Source: Neobacillus terrae (GTDB lineage: Bacteria > Bacillota > Bacilli > Bacillales > Cytobacillaceae). Taken from it: a stretch of DNA of 64,000 nucleotides. The DNA lies in assembly GCF_011393025.1 (NCBI RefSeq), contig NZ_JAAOEO010000003.1, forward strand, positions 310,001 to 374,000, read 5' to 3'. The position numbers and the translations under genes were made by a program. This document shows positions 7,897 through 18,387 of this stretch, piece after piece (positions within the stretch are counted from its first letter, which is position 1; each line of letters opens with the position of its first letter). Below the pieces are notes generated by a model that was not told the origin of the DNA, searched no databases, and was given only the letters and a program-made list of their open reading frames with translations.

Positions 7897-9423
7897 ATGA
7901 ATAAATTAGCCTTTACCCTTTTTCTCCTAATTGTTGGACTAACCCTGGTTATCACTTATTTCGCCTCAAAGCGGACAAAAACGACTAGTGATTTTTATGC
8001 AGCTGATGGGAGCCTGACTGGATGGCAAAATGGCTGGGCTATCGCCGGTGATTATATGTCAGCTGCATCATTCCTCGGAATTGCAGGCATGATCGCCCTC
8101 TCCGGGTTTGATGGTTTCTTTTACAGCATCGGCTTTCTTGTAGCTTATCTGGTAGTACTCTATCTGGTAGCGGAACCTTTGCGGAACCTGGGGAAATACA
8201 CGATGGCTGATATGATTGCAGCCCGCTTTAATGACAAAAAGGTTCGCGGAGTTGCGGCATTAAATACAATTGCAATATCTACCTTTTATATGATTGCCCA
8301 GCTGGTAGGCGCAGGTGCACTTATTAAATTACTGTTAGGAATCGATTATATTTATTCCGTTCTAATTGTTGGAACGCTAATGACCGTTTATGTGGTTTTT
8401 GGAGGAATGATGGCCACAAGCTGGGTTCAGATTGTCAAGGCTGTCCTTTTAATGGCAGGAACCTTCCTTATTTCTTTCATGGTTTTTGCGAAGTTTGATT
8501 TTAGCATTGCAAAAATGTTCACTGAAATGAAATCGGCAACTCCACTGGGAGCAGGTTTTCTCAATCCAGGCAATAAATTTACAAACCCGCTCGATACCAT
8601 TTCGCTGAACCTTGCGCTTGTTCTCGGTACAGCAGGTCTTCCGCATATCCTGATTCGCTTCTTTACGGTTAAAGATGCCATTACAGCAAGAAAGTCAGTC
8701 GTTTATGCTACATGGATTATTGGAATCTTTTATATTATGACGATCTTCCTCGGCTTTGGGGCAGCCTCCTTTGTAGGATTTGATAATATTGTGGCAGCCA
8801 ATCCAGCCGGCAATATGGCAGCGCCACTTCTCGCTAAGGCACTCGGCGGAGAATTCCTGTTTGCTTTTATCTCTGCAGTAGCCTTTGCAACCATCCTTGC
8901 GGTTGTAGCAGGACTTGTACTTTCAGCAGCATCGGCCTTTGCCCATGATTTTTACAGCCATATTTTAAAAAGAGGAAATGTAACAGAAAAACAGCAAATA
9001 GTAGCTGCTCGCTGGGCCTCTATTGGTGTTGCTGTCCTCTCGATTCTTCTTGCACTTTTCGCTCAGAAGATGAATGTGGCCTTCCTGGTTTCTCTGGCCT
9101 TTGCCGTGGCTGCCAGTGCAAACCTGCCTATTATTCTATTAACGATTTTCTGGAAGCGCTTTAACACCTCCGGGGCTGTTACTGGTATGGTTGTTGGTCT
9201 TGCCAGTTCTCTTATTCTTGTAGCGATTGGCCCTAATATCTGGGCTGAGGAAGCCGGAAAGGCGATTCTTGTTGGAAAGCCATTATTCAATCTTGCTAAT
9301 CCAGGTATTGTTTCCATACCACTGGGCTTTATCGGAGCGTTTATGGGTACCCTCCTCTCACGCGAAAAAGTCAATGAAGAAAAATTCAATGAAATACTTG
9401 TTAAAGCGAATACTGGAATGTAA
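7897..9423 (+). CDS. actP: ActP-type cation/acetate symporter
   Basis: A 508-residue sodium:solute symporter family (SSF) protein with about 13 membrane segments. It carries the ActP-typical stretch NGWAIAGDYMSAASFLGIAG, then LRNLGKYTMADMIAARF and GTAGLPHILIRFFTVKDA. ActP-like proteins take up acetate and related short monocarboxylates with a cation; B. subtilis YwcA is the close counterpart. It is cotranscribed with the DUF485 gene and followed by a clear terminator. Propionate or pyruvate are alternative substrates. Confidence 0.9.
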   Translation: MNKLAFTLFLLIVGLTLVITYFASKRTKTTSDFYAADGSLTGWQNGWAIAGDYMSAASFLGIAGMIALSGFDGFFYSIGFLVAYLVVLYLVAEPLRNLGKYTMADMIAARFNDKKVRGVAALNTIAISTFYMIAQLVGAGALIKLLLGIDYIYSVLIVGTLMTVYVVFGGMMATSWVQIVKAVLLMAGTFLISFMVFAKFDFSIAKMFTEMKSATPLGAGFLNPGNKFTNPLDTISLNLALVLGTAGLPHILIRFFTVKDAITARKSVVYATWIIGIFYIMTIFLGFGAASFVGFDNIVAANPAGNMAAPLLAKALGGEFLFAFISAVAFATILAVVAGLVLSAASAFAHDFYSHILKRGNVTEKQQIVAARWASIGVAVLSILLALFAQKMNVAFLVSLAFAVAASANLPIILLTIFWKRFNTSGAVTGMVVGLASSLILVAIGPNIWAEEAGKAILVGKPLFNLANPGIVSIPLGFIGAFMGTLLSREKVNEEKFNEILVKANTGM

Positions 9424-9442
9424 CATTTAAAATCAATCTCAA

Positions 9443-9477
9443 AATAGGCTGCCACCTGGCAGCCTATTAATTTTTTA
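9443..9477 (+). terminator. actP terminator
   Basis: A 12-bp perfect inverted repeat (AATAGGCTGCCA / TGGCAGCCTATT, 2-nt loop) is followed by AATTTTTT. Confidence 0.92.
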
Positions 9478-9649
9478 CTATGATTCACTTCTGGGTTCAC
9501 TTATTGATAAAGACCTAAACGGCAGATCATCCATCCCCACAATAGTCCCGAGAACTATTTTGAAATTTTCCCAACAAGAACCTTTATACCTATTTTTCGG
9601 TCCCAATACGCAACTTTAGAACCTTATTTTGGTAAATGTTTATTTTTTG

Positions 9650-9679
9650 TTGGAAATTTTCTGAATATACTGTTATAAA
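9650..9679 (+). promoter_or_regulatory. Protease promoter region with CodY-like box
   Basis: A plausible sigma-A promoter (TTGGAA 9650-9655, 18-bp spacer, TATAAA 9674-9679) overlaps AATTTTCTGAATATA (9655-9669). That box matches the CodY consensus at 13 of 15 positions. CodY represses extracellular proteases in B. subtilis, so repression under amino-acid excess is expected. The remainder of the 309-bp gap upstream shows nothing else I can name. Confidence 0.45.
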
Positions 9680-9720
9680 TAATTAAGTTTTATATTTTTA
9701 AGAATCAAACCCAAAATTAA

Positions 9721-11379
<1,659 letters not shown>

Positions 11380-11392
11380 AAATTTTTTACCA

Positions 11393-11428
11393 AAAAAGGA
11401 AGCTGGGAACTATCCCGACTTCCTTTTT
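11393..11428. terminator. Bidirectional terminator between npr and the MFS gene
   Basis: An imperfect 16-bp stem (11393-11408 and 11413-11428, two mismatches) is flanked by A- and T-runs and serves two convergent genes. Confidence 0.8.
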
Positions 11429-11430
11429 CT

Positions 11431-12711
11431 TTATTTATTAAGATCAAACTCAAGCTTCTTCCCAGTCCTAATATTAAGAAGGAAAAACAAGGCCCCACCG
11501 GCTATTGGCATAACATATGAAGGAATATGGCTTAAAAGCATTCCTGCAGTAAGCATAGCCAGAGGAAGCATGGTCTTCCCTATGCTGATTCCAATACTGA
11601 GCACCCTCCCCCTATACTCATCTGGAATCATTTTTTGCATGTAATAGGCAATAGGAATATCTATAAAGGCAATTATCACCCCAAAGATAAACATTACCAG
11701 ACAAAAGTACCCGACAATGACCTGATGATTTAAATAATAGTCCTTAATCAAAACAGGAATACCGATTAAGACCATTGCTCCAGCTAAAAAAATGCAAAGG
11801 CGGTATAAAAGGACTGAGTAATTTAATGTTTCAGTGATTCTTTTTACCGCTAATGCCCCGGCAATCATTCCCAAAGGAAAAGCTGCTTCAATAATTCCAA
11901 ATTGCTTAGGGCTCAGGCTCAGAACTGTATTCACCATATAAGGGAGCGGAACGGTAAGAGCAAAGCCAAGAAAAAAGTTAATTGAAATCAAGACTTTAAA
12001 TAGCTGGATCATGTTTTTCTGGTTTTTTAAATAAATGAATCCATCCTTTATATCAGCGAAAAATTGAACTTTTACCCTTTCCTTCTTAAGGTCCATGTTC
12101 TCCTGGTAAAGGCTAAAATCAATAAACCCGGCTGATATGGCCGAAAGAATAAATGAAACAGAATTAAATAATATAAATAACCTTATATCAAAAATAGCGA
12201 AGACTATACCGCCCAGCATTGGTCCTGCAATGGTTGCAATGGAATCAATAATTCTGCTGGCCGAATTTATATTCATTAATCTGTCCCCGGAAACCATGTT
12301 TGGTTTCGCCGCCTCAAGCCCTACTCCATAAAAGGTTGTGAAAACAGTCAGACAAAAGGTCGCTGCATAAATGAAATAAAGATGAAGCTCATATATCATA
12401 CTTAAACCATATACCAGGGCCAGCAATAGACCATTTAATGCATCCATCGAAAGAACAAGTCTTTTTTTATTAAATTTATCCGCAATAACACCGGCAAAAG
12501 GATTAATCAGAATCATGGGAATGACCCCCAGCATAAGGGTGATGGCAAAGCTTAAAGCAGATCCGGTTATTTTGAGTACATAAAGGCTGAGCGCGAAATT
12601 ATAAATGGACGTACCAACAATTGAGATCGTTTTTCCTGCTGAAAATAGGTATAGATTTCTTTTTTCTATTTGTTCCTTAGGATTGCTTGCATTCATTGCT
12701 ACTGCCTGCAT
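11431..12711 (-). CDS. MFS transporter, macrolide/multidrug exporter type
   Basis: A 426-residue major facilitator protein (MFS_3-like, PF05977/PF07690) with about 12 helices. It has an MFS loop of the VIADKFNKKRLV kind after helix 2, then KPNMVSGDRLMNINSASRI and YRGRVLSIGISIGK in the second half, as in MefA/enterobactin-exporter-like permeases. The neighbouring divergently evolved MerR-methyltransferase gene is cooriented and lies upstream by about 110 bp. A drug-resistance pairing is possible but not shown. Confidence 0.8.
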   Translation of the reverse strand: MQAVAMNASNPKEQIEKRNLYLFSAGKTISIVGTSIYNFALSLYVLKITGSALSFAITLMLGVIPMILINPFAGVIADKFNKKRLVLSMDALNGLLLALVYGLSMIYELHLYFIYAATFCLTVFTTFYGVGLEAAKPNMVSGDRLMNINSASRIIDSIATIAGPMLGGIVFAIFDIRLFILFNSVSFILSAISAGFIDFSLYQENMDLKKERVKVQFFADIKDGFIYLKNQKNMIQLFKVLISINFFLGFALTVPLPYMVNTVLSLSPKQFGIIEAAFPLGMIAGALAVKRITETLNYSVLLYRLCIFLAGAMVLIGIPVLIKDYYLNHQVIVGYFCLVMFIFGVIIAFIDIPIAYYMQKMIPDEYRGRVLSIGISIGKTMLPLAMLTAGMLLSHIPSYVMPIAGGALFFLLNIRTGKKLEFDLNK

Positions 12712-12796
12712 ATAAAAACCTCCGGCTTCTTTATTACCCTTATGGTATTCAATTGGCTAAAGCCAACGGCAATAGCTAATTTCATTAAATTTCAAT

Positions 12797-12834
12797 ATAA
12801 AAAAAGAAAAAGATAGGGCTGACCCTACCTTTTT
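12797..12834 (-). terminator. Terminator of the MerR-methyltransferase gene
   Basis: A 12-bp stem with one A-C mismatch (12807-12818 and 12823-12834) overlaps the stop codon. On the minus strand it is followed by CTTTTTTT. Confidence 0.85.
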
Positions 12835-14042
12835 CCAAATATGGCGTATGAAAAGATTTCTTCCCCTTCAACAAAAAAGTTCTCAAACCTTCCGCCTTTA
12901 TCAACCAAACCAGATTTTCTTTCATCAAACATTTTATAACCCAGCTCTTTAACCTTTTCCTTCACCTTTTCAGTCATAAAATTTTCCCGAAATGCTTCTT
13001 TAATTTTACTTTTATGGCTGAAGTTTTTAAAAACTAAATAGGAAGCCATTAAATAAGCATCCTTTTTAATTAAATGGTCTATATCCTTAAGTAAAAAGCT
13101 TGTATGCTCGAAGCTGTAGTTGCTAGTTCCTGCATGGTCGATAAGCAAATCAGCGATACCGTCTTTTAAGGGGAGATTTAAAAAGTCCGAACAAATAAAC
13201 AGGATATTTCTTTTTAATCCTGACCTTTCCAGCAGGCCTTTTAAATACAAATGGCGGGGAAAGCTGCGATCCACTGCAATATAAAGGCAGTTTTCCGGTA
13301 AATCCCGCAGGATATTGCGAAGGAAAAAACCAACGCCAGAACCAAGCTCAAGAAGTATCTTATTATCAAGCTCCAATTTTTCCATCTTCCTCTTCGACCA
13401 CTCGAGGCCGAGATGTAGGTTTTCCAGATAACCCTGGTCTGTTTCAAGGATATATTCTGTTATATTGTTATCCTCCAGCATCCCTGCAGTATGCTCCACG
13501 GCACCTTCTGCCATCAACATTCCAGATGAAATGGTGTAAGAATGTCCACAATCACATTCAAGTCTGCCTTCCATAACCTGGTTTCGGCTGATACTGCCAT
13601 TCTGAAGTGTAAGCGGGCTGCTGCATTTCGAACAAGTTAGTAAATCAAGGACCTTTAAATCAACTCCCATTGCAGAGCTTGAATCAGATTTCTTCGTCTT
13701 TAATTGATCTAATTTCTGTTTTAGTTTTTCCCTCGAATTTACTAAATCCTTTATCTCTTCATCCAGCTTTTTTAATTTATCTAAATAAATCATTTTATAA
13801 TAATGGTCTGCTTCGTAATCTGTTAACCGCCCAAAATTTTTATAAAAAAAGATCTTTTTAATCTCATTTAAACTAAAGTCCATTCCTTTTAATTCAAGGA
13901 TATTATCTAAATTCATCTGACAGCGGGAATCAAAATCATATTGGCCTCCTTTTTTCTCTGGAACAATAAGACCAAAATCCATGTAATGCCGAATTGTATC
14001 GATACTTAAACGATTGGTTTCAGCAAACTTACCAATTTTCAC
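12825..14042 (-). CDS. MerR-type regulator fused to zinc ribbon and SAM methyltransferase
   Basis: I place the start at GTG 14042, giving 405 residues (VKIGKFAETNRLSIDTIRHY), because GGTGG precedes it. An ATG 60 bp upstream at 14102 has no RBS. In order there is a MerR winged-helix domain (about 4-70), a coiled coil (about 85-117) and a zinc ribbon with CxxC (137-140) and CxC (163-165). A class I methyltransferase domain with motif I LLELGSGVGFF (about 230-240) completes it. Whether it methylates a small molecule, RNA or protein is unknown; MerR domains usually regulate a nearby promoter. The adjacent MFS exporter is the obvious candidate target. Confidence 0.8.
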   Translation of the reverse strand: MKIGKFAETNRLSIDTIRHYMDFGLIVPEKKGGQYDFDSRCQMNLDNILELKGMDFSLNEIKKIFFYKNFGRLTDYEADHYYKMIYLDKLKKLDEEIKDLVNSREKLKQKLDQLKTKKSDSSSAMGVDLKVLDLLTCSKCSSPLTLQNGSISRNQVMEGRLECDCGHSYTISSGMLMAEGAVEHTAGMLEDNNITEYILETDQGYLENLHLGLEWSKRKMEKLELDNKILLELGSGVGFFLRNILRDLPENCLYIAVDRSFPRHLYLKGLLERSGLKRNILFICSDFLNLPLKDGIADLLIDHAGTSNYSFEHTSFLLKDIDHLIKKDAYLMASYLVFKNFSHKSKIKEAFRENFMTEKVKEKVKELGYKMFDERKSGLVDKGGRFENFFVEGEEIFSYAIFGKR

Positions 14043-14189
14043 AACACCACCGCCCGTTTTCCACAAATAGGTAAATATGTAATATATAAGATAACTCGTC
14101 ATATTTCAGAATTATTTGTGATATGATTCAACTATATATGAAACAATTTCAAATAAAAAGATAATAGTATTTTTTTTAGTGAGAGATAC

Positions 14190-14752
14190 ATGTATTGCCG
14201 AGAATACGGACATCAAACGAATGGAGAGTTTTGTGAAAATTGTGGTCTCCGGCCGGATAACACCCATAAATTCTGTAATTAGTGCGGTGCTGAAACAAAA
14301 CCAATGCAGGAGCTCTGCACCTCTTGCGGATCTATTATGGCGGCCTTCGAAAAAAAGGAATACGCAGGATTTTAGATTCGTTTTGCAGCAAGAGTGATAG
14401 ATTCCCTTATTCTCGGGATTCCAATTTTTATTGGTGCTCTTATATTTGCAGGGGTTTCCGCATTTTATTCAGAATCAGCAATCCGGGGGGGCTGTCGGTG
14501 CAGCATTTGGTTTGCTGGCAATTTTATATCTGATTTACATTGCTGCCAACCTTTTTTATTATGCGGGCATGCAGGCCACACTTGGAAAACAGATAGTGGG
14601 GGTAAAAGTTACTGAAATGAATGGAAATCGGATATCCTTCGGAAGAGCACTCGGCCGCTATTTTGAAAATCGGCTATATAATCGCTGGCTTTACGGAGAA
14701 AAAGCAGGCTTTGCATGATTACATTGCAAGTACTGTAGTTGTAAAAAACTAA
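14190..14752 (+). pseudogene. Degenerate zinc-ribbon + RDD membrane protein gene
   Basis: Reading from ATG 14190 gives two CxxC zinc-ribbon pairs (FCENCG, LCTSCG), then an RDD-family membrane domain (AARVIDSLILGIPIFIGAL ... TLGKQIVGVKVTEMNGN). The frame is broken by in-frame TAG codons after FCN and after EYAGF, probably former CAG and TGG codons. A frameshift lies near 14490, and another near 14665 restores the ending HDYIASTVVVKN at TAA 14750-14752. Several independent lesions show it is not functional. Confidence 0.8.
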
Positions 14753-14818
14753 GATACTGGACGCTTTTTTCTTACTGAAAAGCCGTTCTATTTATTATAA
14801 CAATAAGGAGTTATTTCT

Positions 14819-16543
14819 TTGATTAAACGATTTTTTACTTACTATAGGCCACACAGAAAACTATTTATTCTCGATTTCAGTTCTGCCGTTATAGTAGCAT
14901 TGCTGGAGCTTGCTTTTCCGCTTGCTGTCCAGTGGTTCATCGATAGGCTGCTGCCTTCAGAAAACTGGTCTGCTATTGTATCTGTTAGCGTCGGTCTCCT
15001 TGCCCTCTATATTGCCAGTACATTTCTTCAGTATATCGTCAATTATTTGGGCCATATGCTTGGTATTAACATCGAAACAGATATGCGCCAGCAGCTGTTC
15101 GGGCATGTGCAAAAGCAGTCCTTCCGTTTTTTTGATAATACAAAGACAGGACATGTAATGAGCCACATCACCAATGATCTGCTGGATATTGGTGAGCTCG
15201 CCCACCATGGTCCTGAAGACTTATTTATTGCTTTAATGACTATTGTGGGAGCTTTTTGGATTATGTTAACCGTTAATGTCCAACTGGCGCTTGTAGCCAT
15301 TTGTATTCTTCCTTCATTGATGTGGCTGATTATCTTTTGCAACTTGCGAATGAACAAAGCCTGGAACCAAATGTACATGGAAATTGGCAACGTTAACGCC
15401 CGGGTGGAGGATAGTGTATCCGGTGTCCGGGTCGTACAGTCCTTTACAAACGAACACCATGAAATTAAGCTTTTCACAAAAAACAACCAAAAATTTCGCC
15501 TGGCTAAACTTGGAGGCTATAAGGTTATGTCATTCAGTTTATCAGGTATTTACATGATGACCAGATTTATTACTCTCGCCGTCCTCGTATATGGTGCCTG
15601 GCTGAGCTATAAAGGTGTTCTTACCTATGGTGAACTCGTAGGGTTCGTTTTATATGTTAACGTCCTTTTCAAGCCGGTGGATAAAATCAGTTCGATTATG
15701 GAGCTATATCCAAAGGGAATGGCCGGCTTTAAGCGCTTTACAGAAATGATTGATTCCGAACCGGATATAATAGATTCAGAGGGTGCTATTGAGGTTCCAG
15801 CCCTGAACGGGGATATTGAATTTCGGAATGTATCTTTTAGCTATGACCAAAAGATACAAACTTTGGAAAACATTAATCTTAATATAAAAGAAGGGGAAAC
15901 AGTTGCCTTTGTGGGTCCCTCAGGTGCTGGAAAAACCACCATTTGCTCCCTGATTCCTCGTTTCTACGACATAGATGCCGGGGCAATTACTATTGATGGA
16001 ATAGATATACGGGATATGACGAGACAATCCTTGCGATCACAGATTGGGATTGTCCAGCAGGATGTGTTCCTTTTTACAGGAACAATTAGAGAAAATATTG
16101 CCTATGGAAAGCTGGGGGCTTCCGAAGAGGAAGTTAAAGAGGCCGCACGGCTTGCTCATCTTGAAGGGTTTATTGAATCGCTGCCTGACGGTTATGAAAC
16201 GGAAATTGGGGAACGGGGACTGAAGCTTTCCGGCGGCCAAAAGCAAAGGCTCGCCATCGCAAGAATGTTCCTCAAGAACCCGCCAATCCTTATCCTGGAT
16301 GAAGCTACTTCGGCTTTGGATACTGAAACTGAGCAAATTATTCAGGAGGCATTAATGGAGCTGGCCCAAAACCGAACGACTCTAGTTATCGCCCACAGAC
16401 TTGCGACTATCCGCAATGCCGACCGCATTATGGTGGTTACGGAAGACGGAATCACTGAAGAGGGCAGCCATGATGAGCTGCTTGCACTGGGTGGCACTTT
16501 TGCCAGCCTGCATAATGCACAGTTTCAAAAGATAGAAATATAA
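14819..16543 (+). CDS. ABC exporter, half-transporter (MsbA/BmrA class)
   Basis: A 574-residue fused permease-ATPase that acts as a dimer. A six-helix membrane domain (about 1-310) precedes an ATPase with Walker A GPSGAGKTT, signature [15 protein letters not shown], Walker B ILILDEATSALD and H-loop VIAHRLATI. Similar Bacillus proteins export lipids or drugs, and the substrate here is unknown. The start is TTG 14819, supported by AAGGAG at 14805-14810. It follows the decayed RDD gene, with which it may once have formed an operon. Confidence 0.9.
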   Translation: MIKRFFTYYRPHRKLFILDFSSAVIVALLELAFPLAVQWFIDRLLPSENWSAIVSVSVGLLALYIASTFLQYIVNYLGHMLGINIETDMRQQLFGHVQKQSFRFFDNTKTGHVMSHITNDLLDIGELAHHGPEDLFIALMTIVGAFWIMLTVNVQLALVAICILPSLMWLIIFCNLRMNKAWNQMYMEIGNVNARVEDSVSGVRVVQSFTNEHHEIKLFTKNNQKFRLAKLGGYKVMSFSLSGIYMMTRFITLAVLVYGAWLSYKGVLTYGELVGFVLYVNVLFKPVDKISSIMELYPKGMAGFKRFTEMIDSEPDIIDSEGAIEVPALNGDIEFRNVSFSYDQKIQTLENINLNIKEGETVAFVGPSGAGKTTICSLIPRFYDIDAGAITIDGIDIRDMTRQSLRSQIGIVQQDVFLFTGTIRENIAYGKLGASEEEVKEAARLAHLEGFIESLPDGYETEIGERGLKLSGGQKQRLAIARMFLKNPPILILDEATSALDTETEQIIQEALMELAQNRTTLVIAHRLATIRNADRIMVVTEDGITEEGSHDELLALGGTFASLHNAQFQKIEI

Positions 16544-16628
16544 TTCTTAGAAAACTGAGAATGCCGAGCCTTTATTATGAGTTCAGAATGTATGGATATA
16601 AATTCTGATTAACCAAGGAAATAAAAGA

Positions 16629-16667
16629 AGATGAGGGGACCCCTTCATCTTTTTTTGCTTTTTAATA
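16629..16667 (+). terminator. Terminator of the ABC exporter gene
   Basis: AGATGAGGGG pairs with CCCCTTCATCT (one bulged base) and is followed by TTTTTTTGCTTTTT. Confidence 0.8.
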
Positions 16668-16697
16668 AGGCCCCCTTGCGGTGACCCACACCATTTA

Positions 16698-17201
16698 TCA
16701 TTGATTCTTCCACTTTCGAAGCAGCAGACCTTCATCACCAAAGACAGGATCCTTGTCGGGAACCGGAACATTGCGGATTTTAGCAAGAGACTGTGCCCTC
16801 ATAGCCGGGTCACGCTTTAACAGATTGGCTGTCATTCCTTCCGGATAGCCTCCGACCACTTCGAAATCTTCACTGCTTTCCACCATCATATGACCGGTGC
16901 CTGCAGGGAGTACGATTACATCTCCCTTTTTCAATTCCACACGTTCACCTGCATCCCCGCCGACAAGAACGGCCGCGCTGCCAGACTTTACACCCAGGAC
17001 CTCATGAGAGTTGCTATGATAGTGATGGTAATCGAATATACCGCCCTCCCAGTTGCCGCCCCAGCCATGACGTTTAAATGAAGCTTCTATTTCATTCGGA
17101 TTTCCGCTGAAGATTCCTTCATAAATAATAACAGGCAGTTCCTGGTTATTTGGTATCTCCCCATCATCCTTAAGAAAAAAAGACCTTTCATTCATTTCCA
17201 T
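16698..17201 (-). CDS. Cupin-domain protein (YjlB-like)
   Basis: A 167-residue single cupin. The first cupin motif is seen as FDYHHYHSNSHEVLG and the second as DVIVLPAGTGHMMV. It resembles B. subtilis YjlB, a small cupin of unknown function. Metal-binding His residues are present, so an enzymatic (dioxygenase or isomerase) or ligand-binding role is possible. It lies 84 bp downstream of the zinc peptidase gene. No specific pathway is indicated. Confidence 0.85.
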   Translation of the reverse strand: MEMNERSFFLKDDGEIPNNQELPVIIYEGIFSGNPNEIEASFKRHGWGGNWEGGIFDYHHYHSNSHEVLGVKSGSAAVLVGGDAGERVELKKGDVIVLPAGTGHMMVESSEDFEVVGGYPEGMTANLLKRDPAMRAQSLAKIRNVPVPDKDPVFGDEGLLLRKWKNQ

Positions 17202-17285
17202 TATGAACTGCTCCTTTCTCTAGGAATTCCTTCATACCTAAATCTTTACCTTATTGAAATGAAGCATTAACCTGCAACTATATTT

Positions 17286-18146
17286 TTATAGATTTGCAGC
17301 TTTGAAGGTATCTCCACCTTCAATTGTTCCATTTTCAAACCCTTTATTAAACCAGCGTTTTCGCTGTTCGGATGTTCCGTGTGTAAAGCTTTCAGGAACC
17401 ACATAACCACGTGCCTGTTTTTGAAGTGTATCGTCACCTACAGCATTTGCCGCGTTCAATGCTTCATCAATATCGCCTTTTTCCAGGACACCCCGTCCCT
17501 GGTCCCGTTTTGCAAAAACACCTGCATAATAGTCGGCCTGAAGCTCAAGGCGAACCGAGTATTTATTAAATTCTTCCTCGCTAACTCTATTTCGGATAGC
17601 GTTTACTTTGTCGCTCGTTCCCAGAAGGTACTGAACATGGTGGCCAACCTCATGGGCAATTACATAAGCCATCGCAAAGTCACCTGGCGCATGGAATTTT
17701 TGCTGAAGCTCATCATAAAAACTTAAATCAATGTAAAGCTTTTGGTCACCAGGACAATAGAAAGGCCCCACTGCAGAACTTGCATTTCCGCAGGCAGACT
17801 GGACACTCCCTGTATATAATACAAGTTTCGGATTTTTGTAAGTCATTCCTTCTTCTTTAAACACCTCGGACCAAACATCCTCGGTGTCAGCAAGAACAAC
17901 TGATACAAATTGTGATAATTCCTTTTCCTTAGCAGTTTCCTGGTATGGTGCCGGATCAGCCGGAGCTGAAGAATTGTTGGTCATACCGTTCAGCACATCA
18001 GATGGATTGCCGCCAAGCAGGGCAACCAGAAGTACAATAATAACGCTCCCAATTCCTCCTCCAATCAGCGGTATTCCGCCGAGTCCACCTCCCGATCCTC
18101 TATCATCTTCTACATTCGAACTCTCTCTTCTTCCTTCCCATTTCAT
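17286..18146 (-). CDS. Membrane-anchored neutral zinc metallopeptidase (YpfJ/PF04228 family)
   Basis: A 286-residue protein with a short charged N-terminus, a Gly-rich segment and one transmembrane helix (about 30-46). An extracellular peptidase domain follows, with the zincin motif HEVGHHVQY (near residue 165) and a downstream ELQADYYAGVFA that can supply the third ligand. It belongs to the putative neutral zinc metallopeptidase family, whose substrates are unknown. The RBS is GGGAGG just before the ATG. Confidence 0.88.
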   Translation of the reverse strand: MKWEGRRESSNVEDDRGSGGGLGGIPLIGGGIGSVIIVLLVALLGGNPSDVLNGMTNNSSAPADPAPYQETAKEKELSQFVSVVLADTEDVWSEVFKEEGMTYKNPKLVLYTGSVQSACGNASSAVGPFYCPGDQKLYIDLSFYDELQQKFHAPGDFAMAYVIAHEVGHHVQYLLGTSDKVNAIRNRVSEEEFNKYSVRLELQADYYAGVFAKRDQGRGVLEKGDIDEALNAANAVGDDTLQKQARGYVVPESFTHGTSEQRKRWFNKGFENGTIEGGDTFKAANL

Positions 18147-18246
18147 GCTATTTCCTCCCTTAGGGCTATATACTTAAGCAGCAAACAATTTCTAGTCTTA
18201 TACCCAAATTTAAGAGATTTAAAATATGTAAAGTATGTAAATAGAA

Positions 18247-18278
18247 TAAAAAAGGCCATCCTTTTGTGGATAGCCCTT
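18247..18278 (-). terminator. htpG terminator
   Basis: GGCTATCC / GGATGGCC (with one G-T pair, 6-nt loop) is followed on the minus strand by TTTTTTTA. It lies beyond the repeat that follows htpG. Confidence 0.75.
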
Positions 18279-18286
18279 AAAAATTT

Positions 18287-18380
18287 GACTCTGTCAAACT
18301 TGACTGTTGATTTTCGCTCACGGCGCTCACTTTCCGCTCCAATCAACATAGTCGAAAATTAACAATATGCATTAACAAAG
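18287..18380 (-). repeat. Internally deleted copy of the 181-bp interspersed repeat
   Basis: This 94-bp segment matches both ends of the element at 42166-42346 in inverted orientation. About 44 of 50 bases agree at one end (TGTTGATTTTCG...GCTTTCCGC), and the other end carries CCGCTCC-ATCAACATAG. The middle is missing, and the junction falls at the TTCCGC hexamer present twice in the full copy. It lies directly after the htpG stop codon, ahead of the htpG terminator. Confidence 0.8.
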
Positions 18381-18387
18381 AATTGCA

